Assembly (NCBI GenBank): GCA_018222865.1
Contig: JAAEZM010000006.1
Coordinates: forward strand, 124,001-188,000
DNA: 64,000 bases
DNA from: Alphaproteobacteria bacterium
Lineage (GTDB): Bacteria > Pseudomonadota > Alphaproteobacteria > Caulobacterales > Maricaulaceae
Direction: 5' to 3'
Under the pieces are notes generated by a model that was not told the origin of the DNA, ran no database searches, and saw only the letters and a list, made by a program, of their open reading frames with translations. Made by a program: the position numbers and the translations under genes. Positions 50,696 through 59,850 of the stretch are shown here, one piece after another (the first letter of the stretch is position 1; every line of letters starts with the position of its first letter).

Positions 50696-51196
50696 CTAGT
50701 CGGTGTCCCAAGGCTTCGCGAACTCGGCCGTCTGCGTTTCCAATTCCTCGGCCAGAGCAGCAGCAACCGCATCATTGGTATCACGAATATTCTGGCTCAA
50801 GGCAGCGCGGATCGCGCCCACATGGGCGAGGGCGAGGGCGCGAGAGGCCTCCTGGCGCTTTTCCGGCATATCGATCATCTTGGTCAGCGACTTGGCAAGA
50901 CGGGTGATGATCGGGAATTCATAGGTCGATCCCAGGCCACGCAAATCATGGGCGCGGATGAATAATTGCTCGCCCTCATCACCTTTGAGACCGGTCTCTT
51001 TGACTACCTTGGCGGCTTCCTCGAGCTTGACGACTTCTTCTTCGAGCCAGGCACCGAAATCACCACGCAGATCTTTCATGGCCTCCTCGGCCTTCTCGAT
51101 CAAATGCAGATCGCCTGCGCTGATCGGACCCCCGATCTTGATCTGCAGCATGTTTGGCGGATTGATGATCTCCGCTTCCTGATCGGGCTTCGCCAT
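50696..51196 (-). CDS. Histidine phosphotransfer (HPt) protein
   Basis: 166 residues, helical. The phosphotransfer signature is AHDLRGLGSTYEF, with the histidine on the expected helix. N-terminal residues 1-40 are extended. It lies 10 bases after the receiver gene on the same strand, so the two probably form a phosphorelay pair; no kinase is adjacent. Start at ATG 51196 with GGAG upstream. Confidence 0.75.
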   Translation of the reverse strand: MAKPDQEAEIINPPNMLQIKIGGPISAGDLHLIEKAEEAMKDLRGDFGAWLEEEVVKLEEAAKVVKETGLKGDEGEQLFIRAHDLRGLGSTYEFPIITRLAKSLTKMIDMPEKRQEASRALALAHVGAIRAALSQNIRDTNDAVAAALAEELETQTAEFAKPWDTD

Positions 51197-51206
51197 AAGG
51201 GGTCTC

Positions 51207-51713
51207 CTAACTCGCGGCAATAAATGTGGGTTGATGATCGGCCTCCGCCTTGCGCGGTGTCGCGCGGCGGTCCGGGCCGAAGAAATCTGCAGTCGTTATG
51301 AATTCGCGCTTGTCCTCGAAGGCTTCGCGAATCGTGGTGGCCAGGGTGGCCGCCGTAAAAGGTTTGACCAGGAAGGCATTGGCGCCGGCATCGCGGGCCT
51401 GTTTGATGCGCTCCCCGTCGGAATAGGCGGTCAGCATGATAACCGGCACGAAGGGGGCCGGGCTGGTGGCCGGGGCGCGCAGGGCACGGACCAAGTCGAG
51501 CCCGTCGCGCGGCGACATCTTCCAGTCGGTGATTACCAGATCGGTGCGCTGGCGTGATAGCTGCTCCAGGGCGCTATCGACACAATCAGCTTCCATGACG
51601 CGTCTGAAGCCGAAGCTTTGCAGGGCCGCGCGCAAAATTCCGCGCAAGGCGGCATTGTCATCAACGAGGATGACCCGCTTGTCTGAATAGTCTGCCTGCG
51701 CTGCTGCCGTCAT
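51207..51713 (-). CDS. CheY-like response regulator
   Basis: 168 residues, a single receiver domain: VILVDDNAALRG, phospho-acceptor Asp in LVITDWKMSPRDG, LTAYSD and FLVKPFTAATL with Lys. The C-terminal 35 residues are an extended tail (FFGPDRRATPRKAEA), a pattern often seen in alphaproteobacterial receivers. In operon with the HPt gene. Confidence 0.85.
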   Translation of the reverse strand: MTAAAQADYSDKRVILVDDNAALRGILRAALQSFGFRRVMEADCVDSALEQLSRQRTDLVITDWKMSPRDGLDLVRALRAPATSPAPFVPVIMLTAYSDGERIKQARDAGANAFLVKPFTAATLATTIREAFEDKREFITTADFFGPDRRATPRKAEADHQPTFIAAS

Positions 51714-51783
51714 GGCACTGCTCGCCCCATTTCCTAGGTCTGCGGCAGACTAACGCAGCTTGCTTAACGCCAGCCTAAACTGT

Positions 51784-52560
51784 CTAGTTTTGGAACTGTT
51801 CGGTCAGGATCCGTTCTGTCAGGTCACGATCCTTGTCGAAAAGCATGGTCAAGGTGATGTCGGAGGCTTCTTCAATGTCGACGCGTACGACTTCACGAAA
51901 TTCCTTATTGTCCGCCACCGCGGAGACGGGCCGGTAGCTCGGTTCAATGATTTCAAGCCCCACCTTGGCCTCGTGTGGCAGCAAGGCACCGCGCCATCGG
52001 CGCGGACGAAATGCGCTGATCGGTGTCAGGGCCAGGACTTTCGAATCGAGTGGAAGAATCGGCCCGTGAGCGGAAAGATTATAGGCCGTAGAGCCGGCCG
52101 GCGTGGCCACAAGCACGCCGTCGGCGGCGAGGTTTGCCATGCGCTCCTTGCCGTCAATGAGCACTCTGATCTTGGCGGTCTGGCGCGTTTCGCGCAGCAA
52201 AGACACCTCATTAATCGCCAGAGCTTCAAAGCGGTTACAATGCACATCCTCGCCGCGGGCGCGCAGCGGGTGAATGCGGGCCGGTTCTGCATCCGCGATT
52301 CTCTGGGGCAGGTCGTTCTCGTGAAAATCATTCATCAGGAAGCCGACCGACCCGAAATTCATGCCATAGACTTTCGCCCCGGTGGAAATCGACGTGTGGA
52401 GGGCGTCCAGCATCAACCCGTCCCCGCCCAGCGCGACCAGAATATCGGCGTCATACATGGAGACCGAACCATAGCGGTCCTCCAGGCGCGCCTTGGCGGC
52501 CTTCGCGCCGGGCTTCGGGCTCGCGAGAAAAGCGAATTTGGGATTGGAATCAGTGCTCAA
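51784..52560 (-). CDS. nadK: NAD kinase
   Basis: 258 residues, the short alphaproteobacterial form. Nucleotide-binding GGDG occurs in VALGGDGLMLD, with the family segments GMNFGSVGFLMN and ATPAGSTAYNLSAHGPIL. It makes NADP from NAD with ATP or polyphosphate. Neighbours are a DUF2336 gene upstream and the receiver/HPt pair downstream on the same strand. Confidence 0.95.
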   Translation of the reverse strand: MSTDSNPKFAFLASPKPGAKAAKARLEDRYGSVSMYDADILVALGGDGLMLDALHTSISTGAKVYGMNFGSVGFLMNDFHENDLPQRIADAEPARIHPLRARGEDVHCNRFEALAINEVSLLRETRQTAKIRVLIDGKERMANLAADGVLVATPAGSTAYNLSAHGPILPLDSKVLALTPISAFRPRRWRGALLPHEAKVGLEIIEPSYRPVSAVADNKEFREVVRVDIEEASDITLTMLFDKDRDLTERILTEQFQN

Positions 52561-52590
52561 GGAATGAAGTCCCGCTCAGTGCGGGGGCAT

Positions 52591-53649
52591 TCAAGCCTTG
52601 CTGCCCATCTGGCGCAAGACCTTGGCCGCCTTTTCCTCACCATACATGCGGAAGACATTGGCGGCCGCAGTCATGGCCTCTCCCTCCAGCGCCTGGTGCA
52701 GACGGCCATGATATCGAAGCGCTTTATGGACGATTGGGTAGGCGGTACGATCAAGCCCCGCAGCCTTGCAGGCCATGGCTGCAGCCCGCACGCCATTCAT
52801 CGCCAGTGCCACCCGCCATTGCGGGACAGTGAGTTTGCAAAGGCGCGCGAACGCGTGATCGAAAACGGCCTCATCCCCGCGCTTGAGCGCTTCGACAGCA
52901 AATTCACCGTTCAGGCGCTTTTCCTCTGCGGCGAGCTCAACCACTTTCTTGGCTTCGTCCTCAACGCTCTCATTGGAGACCTTAACCGCGGCTTCAATCG
53001 TCAGATTCTCGACGCGGTCCCGGTCCAGGCCGAAACGACGGCAAAGTTCCTCGCGCCAGCTTTCCGGCAGCATGATGGAGAGGCGGGTTGCGTAATCCGT
53101 CGACAGATCATGCCGACGCGCGAGGGCCTCGCGCAGACGAGGGTGCCCCTTGGCGACAGTGAGGCAAATCTCCAGCGTATGCTCGGAAATCTCGGCCGTG
53201 TCATTATCGGCAAGCGCGCGCAGGACCGGGGCTTCGGCCGGGACGGCCAGCGTATCGGTTACGCGCAGCCGCAGATTGGGGCGTTTGGCGAGTATCAAGC
53301 GGTGATCAGGTGAGGCGGTCTGGGCAATGAAGACCATGTCTTCTTCCGTCAACGCCTGGGATTTTTTGATCACAATGCTGGCAACTTCAATATCTTGCGT
53401 TGCGAGATGACGCAGAATGGTTTGAGGTGCCCACTCACAGGCAGAGAGTTTCTCTGCCATCGCCAGCTGGGTTTCCTGCTGGCTTGTTGCGGAGATTGTA
53501 ACGAGGAGTTCTCCGGCGACCGGTCTGGCGCTCTCAGAAAGCGGTTGGGCGATGCATAGTTCCGTAACACCGAGCGCGAGCTGGTGTCGTTGGCGCGGAT
53601 CGCGCATTTTCGCCAATTGCTTGAGTGCTGCTGCTGGATTCCCGGTCAT
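52591..53649 (-). CDS. DUF2336 helical-repeat protein (second)
   Basis: 352 residues, HEAT-like helices throughout (MAEKLSACEWAPQTILRHLA, IVIKKSQALTEEDMVFIAQT). Same family as the protein at 49523 but clearly diverged. Ends 30 bases before nadK and may be co-transcribed with it. Function unknown. Confidence 0.8.
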   Translation of the reverse strand: MTGNPAAALKQLAKMRDPRQRHQLALGVTELCIAQPLSESARPVAGELLVTISATSQQETQLAMAEKLSACEWAPQTILRHLATQDIEVASIVIKKSQALTEEDMVFIAQTASPDHRLILAKRPNLRLRVTDTLAVPAEAPVLRALADNDTAEISEHTLEICLTVAKGHPRLREALARRHDLSTDYATRLSIMLPESWREELCRRFGLDRDRVENLTIEAAVKVSNESVEDEAKKVVELAAEEKRLNGEFAVEALKRGDEAVFDHAFARLCKLTVPQWRVALAMNGVRAAAMACKAAGLDRTAYPIVHKALRYHGRLHQALEGEAMTAAANVFRMYGEEKAAKVLRQMGSKA

Positions 53650-53739
53650 GCGTTCGTGCTTTTTATAGTTGTTCTGTTTCTTATGGCCGATCTGGTTTGA
53701 GAACTTATTAATTCGATTGCCCTGCGAGAGTTTAGACTA

Positions 53740-54999
53740 TTGGAAAACAAGACCACACATCCGAAATCGACGATCTATACGCGTGTCAGGGATCGATCTC
53801 GTGCTTTGATTGAGGCTTTGACGCCTGAGGACATGACGGTCCAGACCATGCCGGATGTCAGTCCGACGAAATGGCATTTGGCGCACACGACCTGGTTCTG
53901 GGAGCGCTTCCTCTTGCTGCCAAACCTGCCTGGGTATGAAGAATTCGATAAGAGCTACAACTACTTATTTAATTCATACTATGAGCAGGTCGGCGCCCGT
54001 CATCCACGACCGGAACGGGGTTTTCTCAGTCGCCCATCGGTTTCGGATATCATGGACTACCGGGCGCATGTGGATGCGGCGATGGCTTCTTTACTTGGCG
54101 CTAACCAAGAAGAGAATTTTTCCTCTTTCGAGACTCTAATTGATATCGGCATCGCGCACGAAGAACAGCATCAAGAGCTCTTGCTGACCGATATCAAGCA
54201 TGTGCTCTCCAAGCACCCGTTCGGTCCGGCAGCTTATACAGCACCAAAACCCGCCAAGCGGCAGGTTCCTGGCCTGCGCTGGCATGAGTTTGACGGCGGA
54301 TGTTTCGCCTTTGGTCATGACGGGCATGGATTCGCCTTCGATAATGAAGGCCCGCGCCATGAAGCAATCCTGACGCCCTTCGCACTTGCCTCGCGTCCAG
54401 TGACGAATGCGGAATACCTCGCCTTCATAGAAGATGACGGCTATCGCACGGCGACGCTCTGGCTCTCTGAAGGATGGGGACGGATCCTGGATGAGGGCTG
54501 GGATGCCCCCCTTTACTGGCGCCGCCGCGAGGATGGGAGCTGGAGCGAGTTCACCTTGCATGGCGAAGTCCCGTTGGATCTGGACGCGCCTGTGACCCAT
54601 GTAAGTTATTTTGAAGCGGCAGCTTTCGCTGAATGGGCGGGAGCCCGCCTGCCGGAAGAGCGTGAATGGGAGCGGGCCGCTGCGGGTCACTCTCTGGCAG
54701 GGCGCTTCATGGCCCCGGGTGTGAGCTCACATCCACAAGCGGGAAGCGGAGACGGTTTGATCCAGCTCTATGGTGATGTGTGGGAGTGGACCCGGTCGGC
54801 TTACAGCGCATACCCGCGCTATCGCCCGGCGAGCGGAGCGGTCGGCGAGTATAATGGCAAGTTCATGTGCGGGCAGTTCGTTCTGCGCGGTGGATCCTGT
54901 GCCACACCGCCCGGGCATATACGGCCGACCTACCGGAACTTCTTCCCTCCAGATGCGCGTTGGCAGTTTTCCGGGATCCGACTGGCTAAGGACATTTGA
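53740..54999 (+). CDS. egtB: Ergothioneine biosynthesis protein EgtB (sulfoxide synthase)
   Basis: 419 residues. N-terminal DinB-like domain with the iron-ligand pattern KWHLAHTTWFWERF and HEEQHQELLLTDIKH, and a C-terminal FGE-sulfatase domain (FAFGHDGHGFAFDNE, LPEEREWERAA, GDVWEWT, RNFFPPDARWQFSGIRLA). It couples hercynine to a thiol donor with O2. The start is TTG 53740. EgtD, normally the next gene, is absent; a class II aldolase gene follows instead. Confidence 0.93.
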   Translation: MENKTTHPKSTIYTRVRDRSRALIEALTPEDMTVQTMPDVSPTKWHLAHTTWFWERFLLLPNLPGYEEFDKSYNYLFNSYYEQVGARHPRPERGFLSRPSVSDIMDYRAHVDAAMASLLGANQEENFSSFETLIDIGIAHEEQHQELLLTDIKHVLSKHPFGPAAYTAPKPAKRQVPGLRWHEFDGGCFAFGHDGHGFAFDNEGPRHEAILTPFALASRPVTNAEYLAFIEDDGYRTATLWLSEGWGRILDEGWDAPLYWRRREDGSWSEFTLHGEVPLDLDAPVTHVSYFEAAAFAEWAGARLPEEREWERAAAGHSLAGRFMAPGVSSHPQAGSGDGLIQLYGDVWEWTRSAYSAYPRYRPASGAVGEYNGKFMCGQFVLRGGSCATPPGHIRPTYRNFFPPDARWQFSGIRLAKDI

Positions 55000-55074
55000 C
55001 CCGAAGCCTGTTGAGAGAGAAACTGTCGCCAAGCAAAACGCGATAAGCGCAATCGGTAAGGGGAGGTCTTTGAT

Positions 55075-55842
55075 ATGGACGACCAGGCTAATATCAGTGT
55101 GAAGGATCAGGTCAGCGAGGAAGAGTGGAAGGCGCGGTGCGATCTCGCAGCGCTTTATCGCCTCGTGCACATGCATGGCTGGGATGATCTTTTCTTCACC
55201 CATATTTCCATGCGTATTCCCGGGCCGGAGGAGCACTTCCTGCTCAATCCGTTTGGCCTTCTCTATGAAGATGTTACGGCATCAAATCTTGTGAAGATTG
55301 ATCTTGAGGGTAATGTGCTGCCGCCCTCACGATATGGGATCAACCCGGCGGGTTTCACCATTCACTCGGCGATTCATGCCGCACGCTCAGACGTGAATGT
55401 AGCGCTCCATCTTCACTCTGATGCCGGTGTTGCCGTCGCAGCCCAGAAACAGGGTTTGCGGCCGATCAGCCAGCTCGCGATGAATATTTTCAACGATGTC
55501 AGCTATCACGATTATGAAGGTGTGGCGCTGGAATCGGATGAGAAGGCGCGCCTGGTGAAAGACCTCGGTGAGAAGAATCTGATGATTCTCCGCAACCACG
55601 GCACGTTGTCAGTTGGCGATCACCCGTTTAGCGCGTATGTTAGAATTTATCTACTTGAGCGCGCATGCAAGGTTCAAGTCATGGCGCAGGCAGGCGGGGA
55701 GCTGATCGAATGGGATCAGGCCATGCAGGATCGCGTATTCGGTCAGTCTGCGGAGATCTCGTCCAACGAGTTCTTCAAAGAAATTGGCTGGGCTGCGATT
55801 CTCGACCGTGTCCGCCGCGAAAGCCCGGGTTTCGACACCTAG
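55075..55842 (+). CDS. Class II aldolase/adducin-family protein
   Basis: 255 residues. Zinc-ligand pattern: HLHSDAG with two His, and the later RNHG; TPxGF-like FLLNPFGLLYEDVTASN near the start. Family members split sugar phosphates or act as epimerases; without the usual catalytic context the substrate is open. GGGGAGG upstream of the ATG. The next frame begins inside this gene. Confidence 0.85.
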   Translation: MDDQANISVKDQVSEEEWKARCDLAALYRLVHMHGWDDLFFTHISMRIPGPEEHFLLNPFGLLYEDVTASNLVKIDLEGNVLPPSRYGINPAGFTIHSAIHAARSDVNVALHLHSDAGVAVAAQKQGLRPISQLAMNIFNDVSYHDYEGVALESDEKARLVKDLGEKNLMILRNHGTLSVGDHPFSAYVRIYLLERACKVQVMAQAGGELIEWDQAMQDRVFGQSAEISSNEFFKEIGWAAILDRVRRESPGFDT

Positions 55843-56612
55843 GCTTCTGCCTCTCAGGCCTGTTTTGCCTCGCCCCATCGCCGGCTTTTGCCGGTGCATG
55901 GGTGCAGGAGTCGGGCAAGGGCATTTTGATCATCACCAGTCTTGCTGACCGGGCCGATGGCTATTTTGACGCCACCGGCACGCGTCAAAGTGATGGCTTC
56001 TTCTATAAGGACGAAATCGCCGTCTACGGGGAGTATGGGCTCAACGAAACCTATACCGTCCTCGCGCGCCTGGCCTGGCAAGATGTTGAGCAGAGTTTCG
56101 GCCAGAATTACGACCAGGCAGAGGGCGTGGCAGCCAGCCAGTTGGGACTGAGGCGGCTTTTGCTCGCCCGGGACCGCAATGTCATCTCCGTGCAGGGATC
56201 GGTATTCCTGCCCGGAAGCGGTGAAAACATCGCCAATCAGCCCTTGGGTGAGGGCGAGCGAGGCTATGAGCTCCGCGTGCTCGGCGGTCGATCCTTCGGC
56301 GGGCAAAGTTTTGGAGACGTGCAACTCGCCTACCGCGCGCGTGATGGCCGTTTTCTGGACGAAATCCATCTCGATACGGGCTTTGGTTTCGGGCTGACCG
56401 AAATATGGCGCGTGGGCGTTTCGAGTTTTTCAGTCTGGAGTATCGAATCGGCACGGCCTGGCGTGCCGGCGTTCGAGCAGCACAAGCTGCAGTTTTCCCT
56501 GCTGCGAAGCGGGGAGAGCTTCGACGTTGAAATCGGTTTGATGGCAACGCCGGCAGGCGAGAGCGCGCTGGATGAGCGCGCTCTATTTCTGTCGACCTGG
56601 CGGCGTTTCTAG
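55710..56612 (+). CDS. Probable outer-membrane/periplasmic protein, start uncertain
   Basis: 300 residues if it starts at ATG 55710 (ATG 55665 adds 15). The convincing part begins about 55842: a signal peptide (LGFCLSGLFCLAPSPAFAGA) followed by a beta-rich, Gly/aromatic-rich body with alternating strands (YTVLARLAWQDVEQSF, YELRVLGGRSFGGQSFGDVQ), like outer-membrane barrel proteins. No ATG, GTG or TTG occurs in frame close to the signal peptide, so translation starts inside the aldolase gene, uses an unusual codon, or the start was lost. Function unknown. Confidence 0.6.
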   Translation: MGSGHAGSRIRSVCGDLVQRVLQRNWLGCDSRPCPPRKPGFRHLGFCLSGLFCLAPSPAFAGAWVQESGKGILIITSLADRADGYFDATGTRQSDGFFYKDEIAVYGEYGLNETYTVLARLAWQDVEQSFGQNYDQAEGVAASQLGLRRLLLARDRNVISVQGSVFLPGSGENIANQPLGEGERGYELRVLGGRSFGGQSFGDVQLAYRARDGRFLDEIHLDTGFGFGLTEIWRVGVSSFSVWSIESARPGVPAFEQHKLQFSLLRSGESFDVEIGLMATPAGESALDERALFLSTWRRF

Positions 56613-57166
56613 CGCGCGGTTTCCACTGCCATATAGGCAATGACGTCACGACGGGCATTGGGATCGCGAAGGCCGACAAAGCTCATGCGATTGCCAGGCA
56701 CCATGGCGCGCGGGTTTTCAATCCAGGCATCCAGTGTCTCGACATCCCAGACTAGACCCGCAGCTTCGAGCTGGCTGGAATAGCTGAAGCCTTCCTTGGC
56801 TGCAGCCGGGGCGTTGAAGATGCCATGGAGATTCGGGCCAACAAGATGACGACCGCCTTCGGTCAGTGTGTGACAGGCCTGGCAGCGGCGATACTGGCGC
56901 GCACCATTGGCCAGATCCGCATCAAGATAAGTCTCACCGAGGGCTGCAAGCGTCGCGCTGTGGTCCTCGACCTCTTCAACGACCTCTTCGACAACTTCTT
57001 CAACTGCAGCCGCGGCCGTATCCGCAGCGTCTGGAGCTGCGGCTTCGACGGAATGCTCAACCGTTTCGGCTGGAGCCGGCGTGTTCTGTGCGGTCTGCTC
57101 GGGTTCCGATCCGCCACACGCTGCGAGCGCCAGGGCCGCCAGAGACGGGAGGATAATGCGATACAT
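56609..57166 (-). CDS. c-type cytochrome, lipoprotein
   Basis: 185 residues. The signal peptide ends in a lipobox (LALAACGG); then an Ala/Glu/Val-rich linker with repeating VEEV units, then a cytochrome c domain with CQACH heme site, GPNLHGIF and the methionine-ligand region PGNRMSFVGL. A membrane-tethered electron carrier similar to mono-heme CycM/c2-type cytochromes. The gene ends overlap tail to tail with the preceding one by four bases. Confidence 0.9.
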   Translation of the reverse strand: MYRIILPSLAALALAACGGSEPEQTAQNTPAPAETVEHSVEAAAPDAADTAAAAVEEVVEEVVEEVEDHSATLAALGETYLDADLANGARQYRRCQACHTLTEGGRHLVGPNLHGIFNAPAAAKEGFSYSSQLEAAGLVWDVETLDAWIENPRAMVPGNRMSFVGLRDPNARRDVIAYMAVETAR

Positions 57167-57259
57167 GGGACAACTCCGTTGGCTTGGATTTGCCCGCTAT
57201 ATACGCCCACGCGCTCGATAGTCCACGCGACAGGATGCCGCCGAGCCGGAAATTTGACG

Positions 57260-58489
57260 TTATTGGTAAGGGTCGACGGTCTGATAGGTTGCGGCATTGC
57301 CGATGGCGGTGGCGGTGCCGGAGATGGCGTTTCCGCTGCCCAGCTGACCATTCACGGTCGAATTGATCGTCGCGCTATTGAGCTGGTTCATATCGCCATA
57401 GGATGTGACCGGGCAATCTGAACAGATATAGCTGGTCGCCGCATTTCCGTAAGCGGTCGAGAAGAGGGCCGCATTGCCGCCGGTCTGCCCCTGCAAGGAC
57501 GCTGTGGAGTTGACGGTTCCGGTATTGGTCTGATCAAGGCCCATGAACGCATCAGCGCCGATATTCGACAGGATGGCGGAATTGCCCACACCCTCAGAGG
57601 AAATCGACAAGGTATCCACATCATAAAGACCGACCACCATCCGGGCTTCGGAAGCAACCTGGCCTGAATTGGTCTGCTCGCCCTGGAGGTGGGCATACCC
57701 GTCTTCATTCTGGATGCGAACCGCATTGCCATTGGCTGCAGCGACGGCTTGCGTGCTTACAGATCCGCCACCCGCCTCGATAAAGGCGCGGCCGGAGACG
57801 CGGCCTCGATTGTCCTGGTCTACAGTGACGATCTGGCTCGGGCCCATATAGCCTTCTACGGAAACGGAGTTGCCATTCGCTGTGCCAAGCACAATCGCGC
57901 TGTCGCCAATACCGCCGGTCGGGGCAAGAATGAAGGCGTCCGCCGTTACGCTGGCTCCACTGTCCTGGCGCAGGTTGAGATTCGTCTCGCCGCCATAGGC
58001 GATGGATTCATACGCATTCGCGGCCGCGCTTGCGGTTGTCAGCGAGTGCATCGCATAGCTTGAAATGGCGAGCTCGGCTTCTGCGCTGACCGATGCGCCA
58101 TCAAGCGCAGTCTGCGCCGAATTCACATCCATACCGTCATCGACCATCACGCTGGCCGAATTGCCAAGCCCGATAGCGGTCGTGACGGCCATGCCATCAA
58201 TGATGTCTGCCGTGGTCGAGGCGCGACTCGCGACATTGCCGGAGAAGGTTTGGCTGTTTTCGATATCATGCGGCGTGATGAGGTCGAACGTCGCAGCATT
58301 CGCCATGCCGATGGCGCTCATCACCGAGGCATCCGCCTGATCCGCTTCAACCTGGGCGACGACATTGATCGCCGCATCCAGATTGATCTGACCATTCAGG
58401 ATCTCAGTTGTATCGTCCGCGAAGGTAGCTGTTGATGTTAGCGTCGCGGCGCTCATGGCCGTGATCAACAGTTTGACGCGCTTGGACAT
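57260..58489 (-). CDS. hfaD: Holdfast attachment protein HfaD-like
   Basis: 409 residues with a signal peptide (ending TATFA) and a long Ala/Ser/Asn/Gly-rich body made of imperfect repeats around GNSA/GNAA units (IGLGNSASVMVD, TANGNSVSVEG, GVGNSAILSN, AYGNAATSY), a solenoid-like surface protein. Order hfaA-hfaB-hfaD and the CsgG-like partner identify it as the holdfast anchor seen in Caulobacter. Start at ATG 58489 behind GGGAG; it overlaps the hfaB 3' end by 86 bases. Confidence 0.82.
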   Translation of the reverse strand: MSKRVKLLITAMSAATLTSTATFADDTTEILNGQINLDAAINVVAQVEADQADASVMSAIGMANAATFDLITPHDIENSQTFSGNVASRASTTADIIDGMAVTTAIGLGNSASVMVDDGMDVNSAQTALDGASVSAEAELAISSYAMHSLTTASAAANAYESIAYGGETNLNLRQDSGASVTADAFILAPTGGIGDSAIVLGTANGNSVSVEGYMGPSQIVTVDQDNRGRVSGRAFIEAGGGSVSTQAVAAANGNAVRIQNEDGYAHLQGEQTNSGQVASEARMVVGLYDVDTLSISSEGVGNSAILSNIGADAFMGLDQTNTGTVNSTASLQGQTGGNAALFSTAYGNAATSYICSDCPVTSYGDMNQLNSATINSTVNGQLGSGNAISGTATAIGNAATYQTVDPYQ

Positions 58490-59402
58490 TTGAAGTCTCC
58501 CGTGAGCCATAGGCTGTCGAGGCATTGATGCCGCCGCTCACATTCGTGCTGCCGCCGATCGGGTCGGAATAGGTACAGGCTGCTGTTGGATCGATGCCGT
58601 AGAGCTGGGCGGAAATCTCGAGAACGGCACGCTCAATGACAGAGCGGACAGCGAGCTGGACCGGTTCAAGAGAACGCCCGCCGCCAGAAATATCGATCAC
58701 GGCCTCATCCCAGAAGGCAAAGAGGCCGGCGCTGATTTCGCGACCAATGATCTGCTTCTGATAGGAAATGACATCGACCGTTTCCATGGTCCGCGTATCA
58801 TTGAGGCGCAGGTCCAGGCCGATATTCATCACCCAGGCGCGGCGATTGAACAGGCCGGTCGGATCGCTGTCGAAGCGGTCACCGCCCAGAACATCAATTC
58901 CGTTGGAGCGGATATTATAGTTCAGCTCGGTAATGCCGCCGACCAGATGATAATCGGAGCCGGGCAGGGAGGCGGCATAGATCTGCCGCTGGCCGCCATC
59001 TTCCTCACCGATCAGGGCGTTGTTCGCATAGCGCAATTCAAGCTCGGAGACGGATGTGTCAAAGCGCTCGACCAGGCGAATACCTGCCTTGGCAAATGCC
59101 GAGATCGCCATCAGCGAGGCCCCCTGGGTGACCGCTGCGCCGGTTCCATCGCTGGAGGCGCGACCGGTATAGTCTGACAGGCGCCCCACGGCGATGCGCG
59201 GCGATTGCAGACCGTTTGCGCGGGCATAGTTCGCCAGGCAAACCAGCGCCTCGGAATAGGGCGTCGGGTTGGTTGTGACCGGAGCGCCGCCGATGGGCTG
59301 CGCGTAGAGGCCATCCGCACCGGAGCGGTCTGAAGTTGTTGCACATCCTGCCAGAGCAATCGCGCTCGCCAGGCTGGCCAGAAGAAGCTTAGTCTTCGTC
59401 AT
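58404..59402 (-). CDS. hfaB: Holdfast attachment lipoprotein HfaB-like (CsgG family)
   Basis: 332 residues. Lipoprotein signal ending ALAGC, then a CsgG domain: PRIAVGRLSDYTGR, LMAISAFAKAGIRLVERFDTS, YHLVGGITELNYN, FNRRAWVMNIGLDLRLNDT and LEPVQLAVRSVIERAVLEIS. It should form the outer-membrane secretion pore for HfaA and HfaD. ATG 59402 overlaps the hfaA stop by 14 bases; a GTG at 59411 is possible. Confidence 0.9.
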   Translation of the reverse strand: MTKTKLLLASLASAIALAGCATTSDRSGADGLYAQPIGGAPVTTNPTPYSEALVCLANYARANGLQSPRIAVGRLSDYTGRASSDGTGAAVTQGASLMAISAFAKAGIRLVERFDTSVSELELRYANNALIGEEDGGQRQIYAASLPGSDYHLVGGITELNYNIRSNGIDVLGGDRFDSDPTGLFNRRAWVMNIGLDLRLNDTRTMETVDVISYQKQIIGREISAGLFAFWDEAVIDISGGGRSLEPVQLAVRSVIERAVLEISAQLYGIDPTAACTYSDPIGGSTNVSGGINASTAYGSRETSNVQARQTVDHGHERRDANINSYLRGRYN

Positions 59403-59811
59403 TATCTTCACTCACATCGCCATTGGCATTGGCATAGGCGTTGACATCGCCACTATTGACTTGGGTCGAGTTCACGATGACCGTGTTCCAGTTTCCCTGG
59501 ACATTTACATTAAGTTGGTTGCCGATCGCTGAAGCGCTCGAACCGACACCGCCATTGCCATAGCCATTGACCTGGCTCGACACGCCGACACCGGTTTGGA
59601 TCAATCCATCGATGACAACCCGCGTCCCGTTGGAGGAGCGGCCCGCAGCACCTGCGCTGGCCGTTACGCCTGACCATGCACGTTGTTCCTGCCCTTGCGT
59701 ATAGCCATAGGGGCGTTCCCAGTTCGCCGAGGTTGATTGCGCCTGTGCGGCGGCACCGCATGCGGCGAAGCTCAGAGCAATCAGGGCCGGAATGGCGAAG
59801 TGCGTGGTCAT
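59389..59811 (-). CDS. hfaA: Holdfast attachment protein HfaA-like (curli-like)
   Basis: 140 residues with a signal peptide (ending AAAQAQ) and a Ser/Asn/Gly-rich curlin-like body (SSQVNGYGNGGVGSSASAIG, NQLNVNVQGNWNTVIVNSTQ), ending in an acidic tail. First gene of hfaABD. Start at ATG 59811 with GAGGA upstream. A consensus-perfect -24/-12 promoter is 40 bases before the start codon. Confidence 0.85.
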   Translation of the reverse strand: MTTHFAIPALIALSFAACGAAAQAQSTSANWERPYGYTQGQEQRAWSGVTASAGAAGRSSNGTRVVIDGLIQTGVGVSSQVNGYGNGGVGSSASAIGNQLNVNVQGNWNTVIVNSTQVNSGDVNAYANANGDVSEDNDED

Positions 59812-59850
59812 TGGCTTGTGTCCTCTTTGGCACGTTTGTATGGGTGGAGT

